DNA of 34,812 bases, taken from positions 1 through 34,812 of the forward strand of contig CALVDM010000024.1 of NCBI GenBank assembly GCA_944326335.1. Direction: 5' to 3'. Below the pieces are notes generated by a model, which did no database searches, had not been told where the DNA came from, and was given only the letters and a program-made list of their open reading frames with translations. Numbering within the stretch: the first letter of the stretch is position 1; each line of letters opens with the position of its first letter. The translations under genes were made by a program, and so were the position numbers. The DNA is from an uncultured Bacteroidales bacterium (lineage in GTDB: Bacteria > Bacteroidota > Bacteroidia > Bacteroidales > UBA932). This document shows positions 7,795 to 15,404 of the stretch, in pieces.

Positions 7795-8490
7795 TCAAAT
7801 ATGGTCAACTGCCTTGAAATAGCGGTAAAGGGAAATCTCGTCCTCGTCCCCGAGAGGTGTCCGGAAAAATATCGTGGACATCTCCATGTTGAGCTGAAGC
7901 TTCTTCATGGCAAGGAAGATGAAATATTCGGCCGTAGTGAAATCCGCAGCCTGATAGGAGCTGCACAGCAGGAGGCTTCTTCCCTGTGCGATGACCAGAT
8001 ACAGCCTCCCGTCCGCATACGAAGCCACTACCTTGTTGTAGTCAGGTATCGACGGAAGGGAGCAGAGCATGTACCATATCTCCGGCAGTATTGCGGCTGA
8101 AGAGCCGTCAGACATCAGTACCGTGCCTGCCACGACTGCCGAGAGGGTCTCCCCGATGTCCGTAGAATATATCAGATGCGCCTTCAGTTCCGGTATCGGC
8201 CTGAACGCCACCCGATCCGTACTCCTGAGCTCGGCCACATCCGAAAGCAGTTCCCTTGCGGCAAGAGGGTCGAAAAAGTGGTCAGGAACAACGGTAAACT
8301 TTGGCGTGAACACAGAGATGTCCACATTGTCATAGCGGCGGCGGAAACGGCTGTCGGTAAAAAAACGGTCAGCGCCCATCCACCCGGATGACTCGCTGAC
8401 ACCGTCTGTTTCTATCCTTGAAACATATCCGGACAGTGAAACCTGTACGGATATGTTCTTTCCCACGCTGTTATTCCCAGTTTCCTGCAT
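7795..8490 (-). CDS. DUF3822 family protein
   Basis: The 231-residue protein lacks a signal peptide and membrane segments. The strand-rich opening (ISVQVSLSGYVSRIE) and the C-terminal stretch SYQAADFTTAEYFIFLAMK (about 180-198) match the Bacteroidetes DUF3822 family, which I recall as usually encoded beside rsmD and as resembling actin-like (ASKHA) folds; I could not verify the fold. Its first 20 nt overlap the end of the preceding pseudopilin-like gene, implying translational coupling, and rsmD follows within 8 nt. No ATP-binding motif is obvious. Function is not established. A cytoplasmic partner of the membrane protein encoded just upstream is a reasonable guess. Confidence 0.72.
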   Translation of the reverse strand: MQETGNNSVGKNISVQVSLSGYVSRIETDGVSESSGWMGADRFFTDSRFRRRYDNVDISVFTPKFTVVPDHFFDPLAARELLSDVAELRSTDRVAFRPIPELKAHLIYSTDIGETLSAVVAGTVLMSDGSSAAILPEIWYMLCSLPSIPDYNKVVASYADGRLYLVIAQGRSLLLCSSYQAADFTTAEYFIFLAMKKLQLNMEMSTIFFRTPLGDEDEISLYRYFKAVDHI

Positions 8491-9187
8491 TGTTGTTAGG
8501 CGCTGTGATGCTTCCCACTTTCAAGCCGGAGAAATCAGCAGTACCGTATTTCTTCTCGTTTCTCTCTTTCTCCTGGGCATCAAGATTGATTCTCAACTGG
8601 TTGTCCAAGCCTTTAAGAAGAGACTTGTAGGTGAGGCTCGCCTCGAAGAGCGGAACCTTGACTCCGGAAACGGTCTTGACGACGGAAGCCATATAGATGG
8701 AGTCCCCGTGCGAGAACGGCACGAAAGCTATGGAGTCGAGCTCCTTGAGGAAGTCCTGCCTGTCATTGAACAAGGTATCCCTCACCGGTATCTCATTCTC
8801 GATCCTGAACACAAGGCGTTCACCGTTCCTGTAGAGCTCGAGCATCTGCTCAGGCTTGATCCTCGGGTTACGCTTCTTGAGGTTCTCGGTATTGGCCACT
8901 GCCACGGAATCATCGGCAGAACCAAGCTGCATGACAACCTTCATCGATGAATCCAGATAAAAAGACTTGAGGGTGTCGAAAGATGCCGTGAACCTTCCGT
9001 ATTCGCTCTTGTATGCATTCTGCAGCGTACGGATGTCCTTGAGTCTCTGGATAGCCACCGCCTCGCGGGCAGCCTTGTCGTTGTTGAAGCGGACAGGCTC
9101 CATCACGCTCTCGACAATCATGTAACCCAAGCCGATTATGGCAAGCGGAAAAATGAGGTAAATCAATACCTTTTTCAATATTTTCAT
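8471..9187 (-). CDS. Single-pass membrane protein with pseudopilin-like N-terminal region, function unknown
   Basis: The 238-residue protein has one N-terminal membrane helix (about 5-25, preceded by MKILKK), so most of it should lie in the periplasm. It is followed by the amphipathic stretch AVAIQRLKDIRTLQNAYKSE (about 44-63) and a GRFTASFDTLKSFY segment. This pattern, a membrane helix then 'RLKDIRTxQxAYKxxxGxFT', recalls the helix and early strand of type II secretion or type IV pilus pseudopilins. However, there is no prepilin peptidase site (G|FTLxE), so it is not a canonical pilin. The gene heads the minus-strand run to ybaK and overlaps DUF3822 by 20 nt. The promoter at 9226-9233 fits its start. 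Name and function are unknown. Confidence 0.72.
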   Translation of the reverse strand: MKILKKVLIYLIFPLAIIGLGYMIVESVMEPVRFNNDKAAREAVAIQRLKDIRTLQNAYKSEYGRFTASFDTLKSFYLDSSMKVVMQLGSADDSVAVANTENLKKRNPRIKPEQMLELYRNGERLVFRIENEIPVRDTLFNDRQDFLKELDSIAFVPFSHGDSIYMASVVKTVSGVKVPLFEASLTYKSLLKGLDNQLRINLDAQEKERNEKKYGTADFSGLKVGSITAPNNNAGNWE

Positions 9188-9225
9188 AACTATTTGGAGT
9201 ATTTAATTATATTCAAAATTCCGGA

Positions 9226-9233
9226 CAAAGTTA
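9226..9233 (-). promoter_or_regulatory. Bacteroidetes -7 box TAACTTTG for the pseudopilin-like/DUF3822/rsmD run
   Basis: The minus strand reads TAACTTTG, an exact TAnnTTTG match, about 39 nt upstream of the ATG at 9187. A TTG at 9254-9256 lies 20 nt further upstream and may act as a partial -33 element. The 147-bp divergent gap 9188-9334 is AT-rich compared with the flanking genes and carries promoters for both sides. Confidence 0.5.
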
Positions 9234-9265
9234 AAAATTTGATTTATCAAATGCAATATAATTTG

Positions 9266-9273
9266 TAAATTTG
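9266..9273 (+). promoter_or_regulatory. Bacteroidetes -7 box TAAATTTG for the nrnA-to-beta-lactamase-like run
   Basis: The plus strand reads TAAATTTG, an exact TAnnTTTG match, 61 nt before the ATG at 9335. TTTG at 9238-9241 lies 24 nt upstream, slightly longer than the usual 19-21 nt spacing. A leader of about 55 nt would result; no recognisable riboswitch is seen in it. Confidence 0.5.
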
Positions 9274-9334
9274 CGCCACATTAGTCGCGTGAAATCCTGA
9301 CATTGGAAATCCCGCATTGCAAGCCGCTGACTTT

Positions 9335-10417
9335 ATGGTAAATATAAGCCCATCATCCATACAGGCCATGTGCGATGTAATCAATGGCGCTGACAAGGTG
9401 GCGATAGCAGCCCATGCCCATCCGGACGGGGACGCCATCGGCAGCTGCGTCGCCCTGCTGCATTACCTGCGCGGAAAAGGCGTGCATCCGTCAATAGTCC
9501 TGTACGACAGATGGCCGGATTCGCTATCATTCATTGCGGCCGGCGCGAAGGATGCCATGACCGTATATGAATCCGAGCCGGAAAAGGCTGCAGCCATAAT
9601 AGAAGGGAGCGACGCCATATTCTGTCTCGACATGAATTCATTCGGCAGGGCTGAGGCACTCGGGGACGCTCTCGGAAAGGCAGCATGTCCCAAGGTGCTC
9701 ATAGACCACCACCTCAACCCGGAAACGGACAGGTTCTCCACCGTGTTCTCCATGACTGAGATATCCTCTACATCGGAGCTGCTTTATTATGTACTGCTCG
9801 CCATGCCAGACGTCGGAGGAGATGCGGGGAACATCCCGGCCGAGGCGAGGAACGCCCTGATGGCCGGGATGACCACAGACACGAACAATTTCGCGAACTC
9901 GGTATATCCCTCGACATTCAGCATGGCGTCCATGCTCATAGCCGCAGGAGTCGACAGGGATGCCATAATAGAATCCCTCTACGGATGTTACAGGGAAAAC
10001 AGGCTCCGGCTCATGGGGACAATGCTGAAAGACAGGATGACGATAACCGCGGAAGGTGCGGCATATATGATAATTGACAAGCCTCTTGCCGCAGAGTTCG
10101 ACATACGTGACGGAGAGACCGAAGGTTTCGTGAACATGCCTCTCGGAATAAGGGACGTGAGAATGAGCCTCCTCCTGAGGGAGGAAGACGACAGGTACAG
10201 GGTGTCGATACGCTCCAGACGCGGAATCTCCGCAAACCTGTGCGCGAAGACATACTTCAACGGCGGAGGGCATGAACTGGCCGCCGGAGGGAAGCTCGTG
10301 AAGGGAAAGGACATCAGCGGAGGCACCGCCGGGCTCGCGGCATACGTAGAGTCCGTTACCGGGGAATTTCTTGCGGGCGGAAGGAAAGAAAATAACGGTT
10401 TCCAGGGAAATCATTAG
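9335..10417 (+). CDS. nrnA: DHH/DHHA1 phosphoesterase, NrnA-type oligoribonuclease/pAp-phosphatase
   Basis: NrnA-type enzymes degrade 2-5 nt RNA fragments (and in some species pApA), and dephosphorylate 3'-phosphoadenosine 5'-phosphate, in the cytoplasm. The 360-residue protein has the full set of DHH metal-site motifs: AHAHPDGDAIGS (26-37, D31 and D33), LDMN (98-101, D99), DHH (124-126) and MTTDTNNF (179-186, D182). The C-terminal DHHA1 domain carries the GGGH motif at 310-313 for substrate recognition. A TTG six codons upstream could extend the frame, but the ATG at 9335 is the likely start. It leads a plus-strand run; the next lipoprotein gene begins 7 nt after its stop. Confidence 0.93.
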   Translation: MVNISPSSIQAMCDVINGADKVAIAAHAHPDGDAIGSCVALLHYLRGKGVHPSIVLYDRWPDSLSFIAAGAKDAMTVYESEPEKAAAIIEGSDAIFCLDMNSFGRAEALGDALGKAACPKVLIDHHLNPETDRFSTVFSMTEISSTSELLYYVLLAMPDVGGDAGNIPAEARNALMAGMTTDTNNFANSVYPSTFSMASMLIAAGVDRDAIIESLYGCYRENRLRLMGTMLKDRMTITAEGAAYMIIDKPLAAEFDIRDGETEGFVNMPLGIRDVRMSLLLREEDDRYRVSIRSRRGISANLCAKTYFNGGGHELAAGGKLVKGKDISGGTAGLAAYVESVTGEFLAGGRKENNGFQGNH

Positions 10418-10424
10418 GAAAGAC

Positions 10425-10979
10425 ATGGGAAACATATTCAGATATATTGTCCTCGCAGGAGCCCTGCTGTGCATGCTGCAGGCATGCAAGAAGCAGAGCC
10501 TGGAGACGACATACTCCTCCCAGGAGGAAAGGATAGACAGTTTCATAGAAAGCCTGGCATCGCAGGAGCCTGCCCCGCGCATCGTGCATAACGCCGGCTC
10601 GAACCGGATTGTGCTCACCGAAGGCACCGGTGAGGAGCTCGCGGCCGGTGGGACGGTCTCCTTCTACTATGCCGGCTACATTTTCAGCGGCAGCGAACCG
10701 ACGGCCTCCAACCTTTTCGCCACGAACCGTGAAGAGACGGCCACGGAAAGCGGATGGACTCTCACGTCCCCGGACTACGGCATACTCACTGTCACCCTCG
10801 ACGGGAATGCCGGACTGGTGGAAGGACTCATGAACGGGCTTGCCGGTGTAAAGGGAGGAGAGATATGCTACATCGTATTCTCCGGGAAATACGGATTCGG
10901 AGACGAGGAAAACGGCACGATTCCTGCCAACTCGGCCCTGATTTACCAGATTTGGGTAGAAAGCCTGACGAACGACTGA
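10425..10979 (+). CDS. FKBP-like lipoprotein (single, divergent PPIase domain)
   Basis: The 184-residue protein has a lipoprotein signal with lipobox LQAC (acylated cysteine C21), so it should be anchored in the envelope. The body is one FKBP-type domain: VSFYYAGYIFSG at about 72-83, then GLMNGLAGVKGGE, YGFG and IPANSALIYQIWVESL at the C-terminus. Conserved FKBP active-site positions look altered: the usual FD after the first strand reads LFATN, and the VxGW tryptophan is replaced by Leu (LVEGL). It may be a weak isomerase or purely a chaperone. I preferred the ATG at 10425 over one 18 codons upstream because it starts the signal peptide and avoids overlap with nrnA. A second FKBP lipoprotein follows. 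Confidence 0.83.
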   Translation: MGNIFRYIVLAGALLCMLQACKKQSLETTYSSQEERIDSFIESLASQEPAPRIVHNAGSNRIVLTEGTGEELAAGGTVSFYYAGYIFSGSEPTASNLFATNREETATESGWTLTSPDYGILTVTLDGNAGLVEGLMNGLAGVKGGEICYIVFSGKYGFGDEENGTIPANSALIYQIWVESLTND

Positions 10980-10995
10980 AACCCGACCGGTTTTT
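10979..10995 (+). terminator. Weak hairpin with T-run after the first FKBP gene
   Basis: AAACC at 10979-10983 pairs with GGTTT at 10989-10993 around a 5-nt loop, and the T-run spans 10991-10995. The stem is only 5 bp and mostly A-T, so at best this is a leaky terminator. It sits just before a promoter-like box at 11000, which fits a partial transcript boundary between the two FKBP genes. Confidence 0.3.
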
Positions 10996-10999
10996 ATTG

Positions 11000-11007
11000 T
11001 ATTTTTG
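11000..11007 (+). promoter_or_regulatory. Bacteroidetes -7 box TATTTTTG before the two-domain FKBP gene
   Basis: The plus strand reads TATTTTTG, an exact TAnnTTTG match, 18 nt before the ATG at 11026. A start near 11013 would give a leader of about 13 nt. It lies in the only sizeable gap (46 nt) in this plus-strand run, so the second FKBP, MATE and following genes may have their own promoter. No -33 TTTG is obvious. Confidence 0.48.
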
Positions 11008-11025
11008 CACGCAAAACATAAGGAA

Positions 11026-12087
11026 ATGAAATTTAATTCTTGTTTATTGTGGCTTCTGGGGACTGCAGCCCTTGCCGGGGGATGCGCAGTCGAGGAGACC
11101 ACATCTGCGAATGAAGACGAAAAGATGTTTCTTGAGGCGTGGATAAAGACCCATCATCCGGAGGCTGAACTCGCGGGAATGGGTATATACATCCTGTCCG
11201 ACACTCCTTCAGGAGAGGGGAAAAGCGTCACGAAACCATGCTACGCAAGAGTGAAATACACAGTCCGGAATCTTGACGGGGACATTTCCAACACGTCCGA
11301 CGAAGACATCGCAAAACAGCTCGGAACCTACAATAAATCCTACTACTACGGACCGAGGGTCTGGAATGTGGCGGACGGGGCCATATCGAAAGGCCTTGAG
11401 GACATGCTCTACGGCATGACTGAGAAAAGTTCAAGGACAGCCATGATTCCCGGCTGGTTCCTCACGTACAACAGATACGGGAGCGAGGAGGAGTACATGA
11501 GGGAAGTGACTGACAACAGCGCACAGATATACGACGTGACAATAGAGGAGGTCACTGATGACATAATGCAGTGGCAGGTCGACCAGATCGAGAGCTATCT
11601 GGACAGCAACGGGCCGTCTGTCGAGCCTCAGTTCACCGGTTTCTATTTCCGTGTGGACGAAGCCGGCGAAGGGGAAGCCGAAGACCTGCACAAGGATACC
11701 ACTGTGTTCATAAACTACACCGGCATGCGGCTGGACGGACAGGTGTTCGACACCACGGTTGAAAAGACCGCAATCGACAACGACATCTACGACGAAAGCA
11801 GGACCTACGAGCCTATGGAAGTTCAGATGTCGGCGGATTCCACGGACATAACGCTCGACGGCAACAGCACGATAGCCGGCTTCAGGAGCATCCTCTGGAG
11901 AATGAAGGCCATGGAGAAGGCCACAGGCATATTCTATTCGGCATACGGCTACGGTTCCTCCGGAAGCGGTTCCACCATTCCGGAATACGCCCCGCTGATA
12001 TTCAGGATAGAGCTCGTAGAGGACCCGGATGCCGAAGACTCCGGGGATGACGGCACAACAGGAGAGACAACTGGAGAGGAGGCTTGA
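11026..12087 (+). CDS. FKBP-type peptidyl-prolyl isomerase lipoprotein with two FKBP-like domains
   Basis: The 353-residue lipoprotein has lipobox LAGGC (C20). Domain 1 (about 60-185) is FKBP-like but lacks the FD pair and has a long insertion. Domain 2 (about 200-335) is closer to active FKBPs: VFINYTGMRLDGQVFDTTV keeps the FD pair, IAGFRSILWRMK replaces the VxGW tryptophan by Phe, and SAYGYGSSGSGSTIP keeps the flap region. The tail (about 337-353) is acidic and Thr/Gly-rich. Such proteins fold or escort exported proteins in the periplasm or at the outer membrane. A TTG seven codons upstream gives a longer frame; the ATG at 11026 was chosen because it starts the signal peptide. The stop codon lies 2 nt before the MATE start. 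Confidence 0.85.
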   Translation: MKFNSCLLWLLGTAALAGGCAVEETTSANEDEKMFLEAWIKTHHPEAELAGMGIYILSDTPSGEGKSVTKPCYARVKYTVRNLDGDISNTSDEDIAKQLGTYNKSYYYGPRVWNVADGAISKGLEDMLYGMTEKSSRTAMIPGWFLTYNRYGSEEEYMREVTDNSAQIYDVTIEEVTDDIMQWQVDQIESYLDSNGPSVEPQFTGFYFRVDEAGEGEAEDLHKDTTVFINYTGMRLDGQVFDTTVEKTAIDNDIYDESRTYEPMEVQMSADSTDITLDGNSTIAGFRSILWRMKAMEKATGIFYSAYGYGSSGSGSTIPEYAPLIFRIELVEDPDAEDSGDDGTTGETTGEEA

Positions 12088-12089
12088 GG

Positions 12090-13478
12090 ATGGCTGTGAA
12101 CAATGCAATCCCTTTGGAACTCGGGACGGAGAAGATAGGAAAACTGCTGATGAAGTATGCCGGGCCGGCCATCATAGCCATGACGGCATCGTCCCTGTAC
12201 AACATAATAGACAGCATATTCATAGGACATGGAGTAGGCAGGGATGCCATCTCCGGCCTTGCCGTCACCTTTCCGCTGATGAACCTTTCCGCAGCTTTCG
12301 GCACATTGGTGGGTGTGGGTGCGAGCACCATAATGTCGGTGCTTCTCGGACAGAAGAATTACGACATCGCAAACAAGGTGCTGGGGAACGTGGTAGTCCT
12401 CAACACAATAATAGGGCTGCTGTTCATGACTGTGACCCTGGCGTTCCTGGACCCCATACTCTACTTTCTGAAGGCAAGCGAAGTGACAATCACGTATGCG
12501 AGGGAATATATGCAGGTCATACTGGCGGGCAATGTGGTGACACACCTGTATCTCGGGCTGAACAACCAGCTGAGGGCTTCCGGAAATCCGAAGATGGCCA
12601 TGTCCCTAACGATATTGACAGTGGTGCTCAACGTGGCCCTGGCGCCGCTTTTCATCTTCGCGTTCGACATGGGCATACGTGGAGCAGGCCTTGCCACCGT
12701 CATAGCACAGCTTGTGGCTCTGATAGTGATACTCAGGTATTTCAGCAACAAGGACAGGCTGCTGCATTTCAGTAAAGGCATCTTCAAGATAGACATGAGA
12801 ATCGCAAAGGATTCCCTCTCGATAGGCCTCGCCCCGTTCCTGATGAACGCCGCGGCATGCCTTGTGACCCTGTTCATAAACCAGCAGCTCCAGAAATACA
12901 GCGGAGACCTGGCCATCGGGGCATACGGCATAGTGAACAGGATATCCTTCCTTTTCATCATGATAAACATGGGGCTGAACCAGGGCATGCAGCCTATCGC
13001 CGGCTATAACTACGGGGCGAGGAAATACTCGAGGGTGCGCGAAGTCTACGGCAAGACTGTCAAGTACGCTTCCATCGTGGCTTGCATCGGATTCGCGGTG
13101 TCGATAGGCTTCCCTCATGCGGCCGTCTCGATATTCACGCCTGATGCGGAACTCATAGACCTCTCCGCCAAAGGTCTCGTGCTCATAAACCTGATGCTTC
13201 CTCTGGTAGGATTCCAGATGGTCACATCCAACCTGTTCCAGTGCCTCGGAATGATAAACAAGTCCATAATCCTGTCCATGTCAAGGCAGCTGCTCTTCCT
13301 CATTCCGCTTCTGTACATGCTTCCGCTTGCATTAGATGCGAAAGGGATATGGCTGGCCTTCCCGATATCGGACTTCCTTGCGGCATTGCTGACATTCTTC
13401 TTGCTGCTTGGGCTGATGAAGAAACTCAAGGCTCTGAACGACGGAGACGACCCGTCAATACTCGGAAGTAAACTGTAA
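12090..13478 (+). CDS. MATE family multidrug/cation efflux transporter
   Basis: The 462-residue protein is strongly hydrophobic with about 12 membrane helices in two related halves, the normal MATE/NorM size and layout. Family signatures include SSLYNIIDSIFIGHGVG (about 36-52) in the first helices, NNQLRASGNPKMAM near 155-168 and GYNYGARKYSRVREV near 305-319. MATE proteins export cationic compounds in exchange for Na+ or H+ across the inner membrane; the substrate here is unknown. The ATG at 12090 is preceded by a clear GGAGG, one of the few strong Shine-Dalgarno-like sequences in the window. It lies 2 nt after the FKBP stop and 4 nt before the next start, so it is probably in the same transcript. 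Confidence 0.92.
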   Translation: MAVNNAIPLELGTEKIGKLLMKYAGPAIIAMTASSLYNIIDSIFIGHGVGRDAISGLAVTFPLMNLSAAFGTLVGVGASTIMSVLLGQKNYDIANKVLGNVVVLNTIIGLLFMTVTLAFLDPILYFLKASEVTITYAREYMQVILAGNVVTHLYLGLNNQLRASGNPKMAMSLTILTVVLNVALAPLFIFAFDMGIRGAGLATVIAQLVALIVILRYFSNKDRLLHFSKGIFKIDMRIAKDSLSIGLAPFLMNAAACLVTLFINQQLQKYSGDLAIGAYGIVNRISFLFIMINMGLNQGMQPIAGYNYGARKYSRVREVYGKTVKYASIVACIGFAVSIGFPHAAVSIFTPDAELIDLSAKGLVLINLMLPLVGFQMVTSNLFQCLGMINKSIILSMSRQLLFLIPLLYMLPLALDAKGIWLAFPISDFLAALLTFFLLLGLMKKLKALNDGDDPSILGSKL

Positions 13479-13482
13479 GACA

Positions 13483-14109
13483 ATGAAAGATAAGATAATC
13501 ATCAATGTTGGCCGGCAATTCGGCAGCGGCGGCAGAGACGTCGCGACAGCCCTCGGGGAGAAACTCGGAATCCGTGTCTACGACAACGAACTCATAACGA
13601 AGGCGGCCGAATCCAGCGGTTTCAGTCCCGACGTGTTCAAGAAAAAGGACGAGAAACGGAACATGTTCCCGATATCCTCGTTCTTCGCCACACAGACATT
13701 CGGGTCCCCGAAGAATTTCCTCAACGGGGAGAACCTTTTCCAGATACAGAGTTCGGTAATCAGGGATATCGCCGAAAAGGAATCGGCGGTGCTTGTGGGC
13801 AGGTGTGCAGACTACATACTCAGGGACATGGACTGCACCGTCGACGTGTTCATAACGGCACCGTTCGACATCAGGGTGAAGAGGATAATGGAAAGGTCCG
13901 GCATCAGCATGGAAAAGGCGAAGGACCTGATAGAGAAAACCGACAGGAAAAGGGAGACATATTATAACTACTATACCTTCGGCAGCTGGGGAGTGGCTTC
14001 GAACTACGACCTGTGCGTCGATTCCTCAATTCTCGGCATCGGAGGGACGGCAGACTTCATCATAGATTTCGCAATCAGGGCAGGCATTCTTCACAAGGAG
14101 GGGAAATGA
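13483..14109 (+). CDS. Cytidylate kinase-like family P-loop protein
   Basis: The 208-residue protein opens with a P-loop GRQFGSGGRDVA (10-21), in the form typical of the cytidylate-kinase-like family (PF13189), not the canonical Cmk. Further family features are RVYDNELITKAAE (about 31-43) and VLVGRCADYIL (about 103-113). Proteins of this family probably phosphorylate a small substrate, but the substrate is not known; ordinary CMP kinase should be encoded elsewhere. There is no signal peptide. The stop overlaps the start of the next gene by 4 nt (ATGA), which suggests coupled translation with the beta-lactamase-like protein. The functional link between the two is unclear. Confidence 0.82.
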   Translation: MKDKIIINVGRQFGSGGRDVATALGEKLGIRVYDNELITKAAESSGFSPDVFKKKDEKRNMFPISSFFATQTFGSPKNFLNGENLFQIQSSVIRDIAEKESAVLVGRCADYILRDMDCTVDVFITAPFDIRVKRIMERSGISMEKAKDLIEKTDRKRETYYNYYTFGSWGVASNYDLCVDSSILGIGGTADFIIDFAIRAGILHKEGK

Positions 14110-15404
14110 GCAAGAGGAAGCTGCTTGTCCTGTCCCCGATAGTGCTGGGTGTGCTGCTTGCAGTCATCCTCGTTCCGTTTTCCTCATCGTCCAAGGACAG
14201 GGCTGCGCAGGAGGAGCCGGAATGCAAGGCCGTGTGCATCAATGACAGCCTTACAAACGCCATGTCATCCTTTCCTGCCACTGAAGGAATGGACAGGATG
14301 ATAGGAAAATTCCTCGAGCAATGGCAAATCAAGGGAGCTTCCCTTGCCGTCATGAGGAACGACTCCCTGCTCTACGCCAAAGGCTACGGCTATGCAGACG
14401 AGGAGAAGGGAGAGGAAATGGAGCCAGGTCACATAATGAGGATGGCTTCCGTCTCGAAACTCATCACGGCCACCGGCATAATGGTTCTGAAGGAAAGGGG
14501 GATGCTCTCTCTGCAGGATACAGTGTTCGGGGAAAGGGGTATTCTCAACGACACGGCATATACGGCAGCCATCAGAGAGAAAAGCAAGTTCGGCATCACT
14601 GTGGAACAGCTCCTCCGGCACAAGGCAGGGTTCACGAACAGCAGAGGCGACCCCATGTTCTCGACCAGGGACATCATCCGCCAGTTCAGGCTGGAAGGGG
14701 CACCCGACCACGAAACTCTCGTGCGGTGCGTTCTCTCCAGACCCCTCGGATATAAGCCCGGCTCATGGCAGAGGTACTCCAACTTCGGCTATCTGCTCCT
14801 GTCAATGATAATAGAAAAGGTGTCCGGGACCGACTACGAGACATTCATCCAGGAGAATGTGCTTCACCCGGCCGGATGCTACGACATGCATATCGCCAAC
14901 AATTACTACGAAGAGAAGTACCCCGACGAAGTGAGATACTACATGCACGAAGGTTCGGAGCTGTGCGAGGAATACAACCTGAGCGGGAGGATGGTGGAAA
15001 GGTGCTACGGAGGGAATGATATCCGCGGGCTTTCCGGGGCCGGGGCATGGTGCGGGTCACCTGCCGAACTGTGCAGGTTCATAGGCGCGATAGACGGACG
15101 CCCGGGAATCGCGGACATCATATCGGCTGAAAGCGTGGCTGAGATGACAGAATATTTCAATCCCGAGACTTATTCCCTCGGATGGAACGACACGAAGCCG
15201 GACGGGGAATGGACAAGGACAGGGACACTCGGAGGGACAAGCGCCCTCGTGAAGTATTACCCCGACGGGGAGTGCTGGGTAATGATAACCAACACAAGCA
15301 CCTGGAGAGGCCCGGGTTTCACAAGGATGACCGAAGGCCTTTTCCGCAGATGCCGTGAGGGCTACAGCAACGCACTGCCCTGTCAGGACCTTTTCCTGCA
15401 GTAG
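14106..15404 (+). CDS. Serine beta-lactamase-like hydrolase (class C/esterase/D-aminopeptidase superfamily), membrane-anchored
   Basis: The 432-residue protein starts with a hydrophobic segment (about 6-25) that is either a signal anchor or a signal peptide, so the enzyme faces the periplasm. The serine-hydrolase motifs are in order: SVSK (115-118, nucleophile S115 and K118), YSN (224-226, general base Y224) and a GTLGG block near the C-terminus in place of KTG. Relatives are esterases, D-Ala-D-Ala carboxypeptidases or cell-wall amidases; resistance to beta-lactams should not be assumed. A long upstream extension in the frame overlaps the previous gene and was rejected in favour of the ATG at 14106, which has a 4-nt ATGA overlap. 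Its last 22 nt overlap the convergent buk gene. Confidence 0.86.
   Translation: MSKRKLLVLSPIVLGVLLAVILVPFSSSSKDRAAQEEPECKAVCINDSLTNAMSSFPATEGMDRMIGKFLEQWQIKGASLAVMRNDSLLYAKGYGYADEEKGEEMEPGHIMRMASVSKLITATGIMVLKERGMLSLQDTVFGERGILNDTAYTAAIREKSKFGITVEQLLRHKAGFTNSRGDPMFSTRDIIRQFRLEGAPDHETLVRCVLSRPLGYKPGSWQRYSNFGYLLLSMIIEKVSGTDYETFIQENVLHPAGCYDMHIANNYYEEKYPDEVRYYMHEGSELCEEYNLSGRMVERCYGGNDIRGLSGAGAWCGSPAELCRFIGAIDGRPGIADIISAESVAEMTEYFNPETYSLGWNDTKPDGEWTRTGTLGGTSALVKYYPDGECWVMITNTSTWRGPGFTRMTEGLFRRCREGYSNALPCQDLFLQ

Noticed and set aside
13949-14105. Upstream extension of the beta-lactamase-like protein (frame open from 14013)
   Set aside because: It overlaps the kinase-like gene in another frame; the ATG at 14106 starts the membrane segment and shares the ATGA overlap.
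14106-15404. Antibiotic-resistance beta-lactamase
   Set aside because: Only the general SxxK/YxN fold is seen; the KTG motif is not canonical, and most such proteins are esterases or peptidases.
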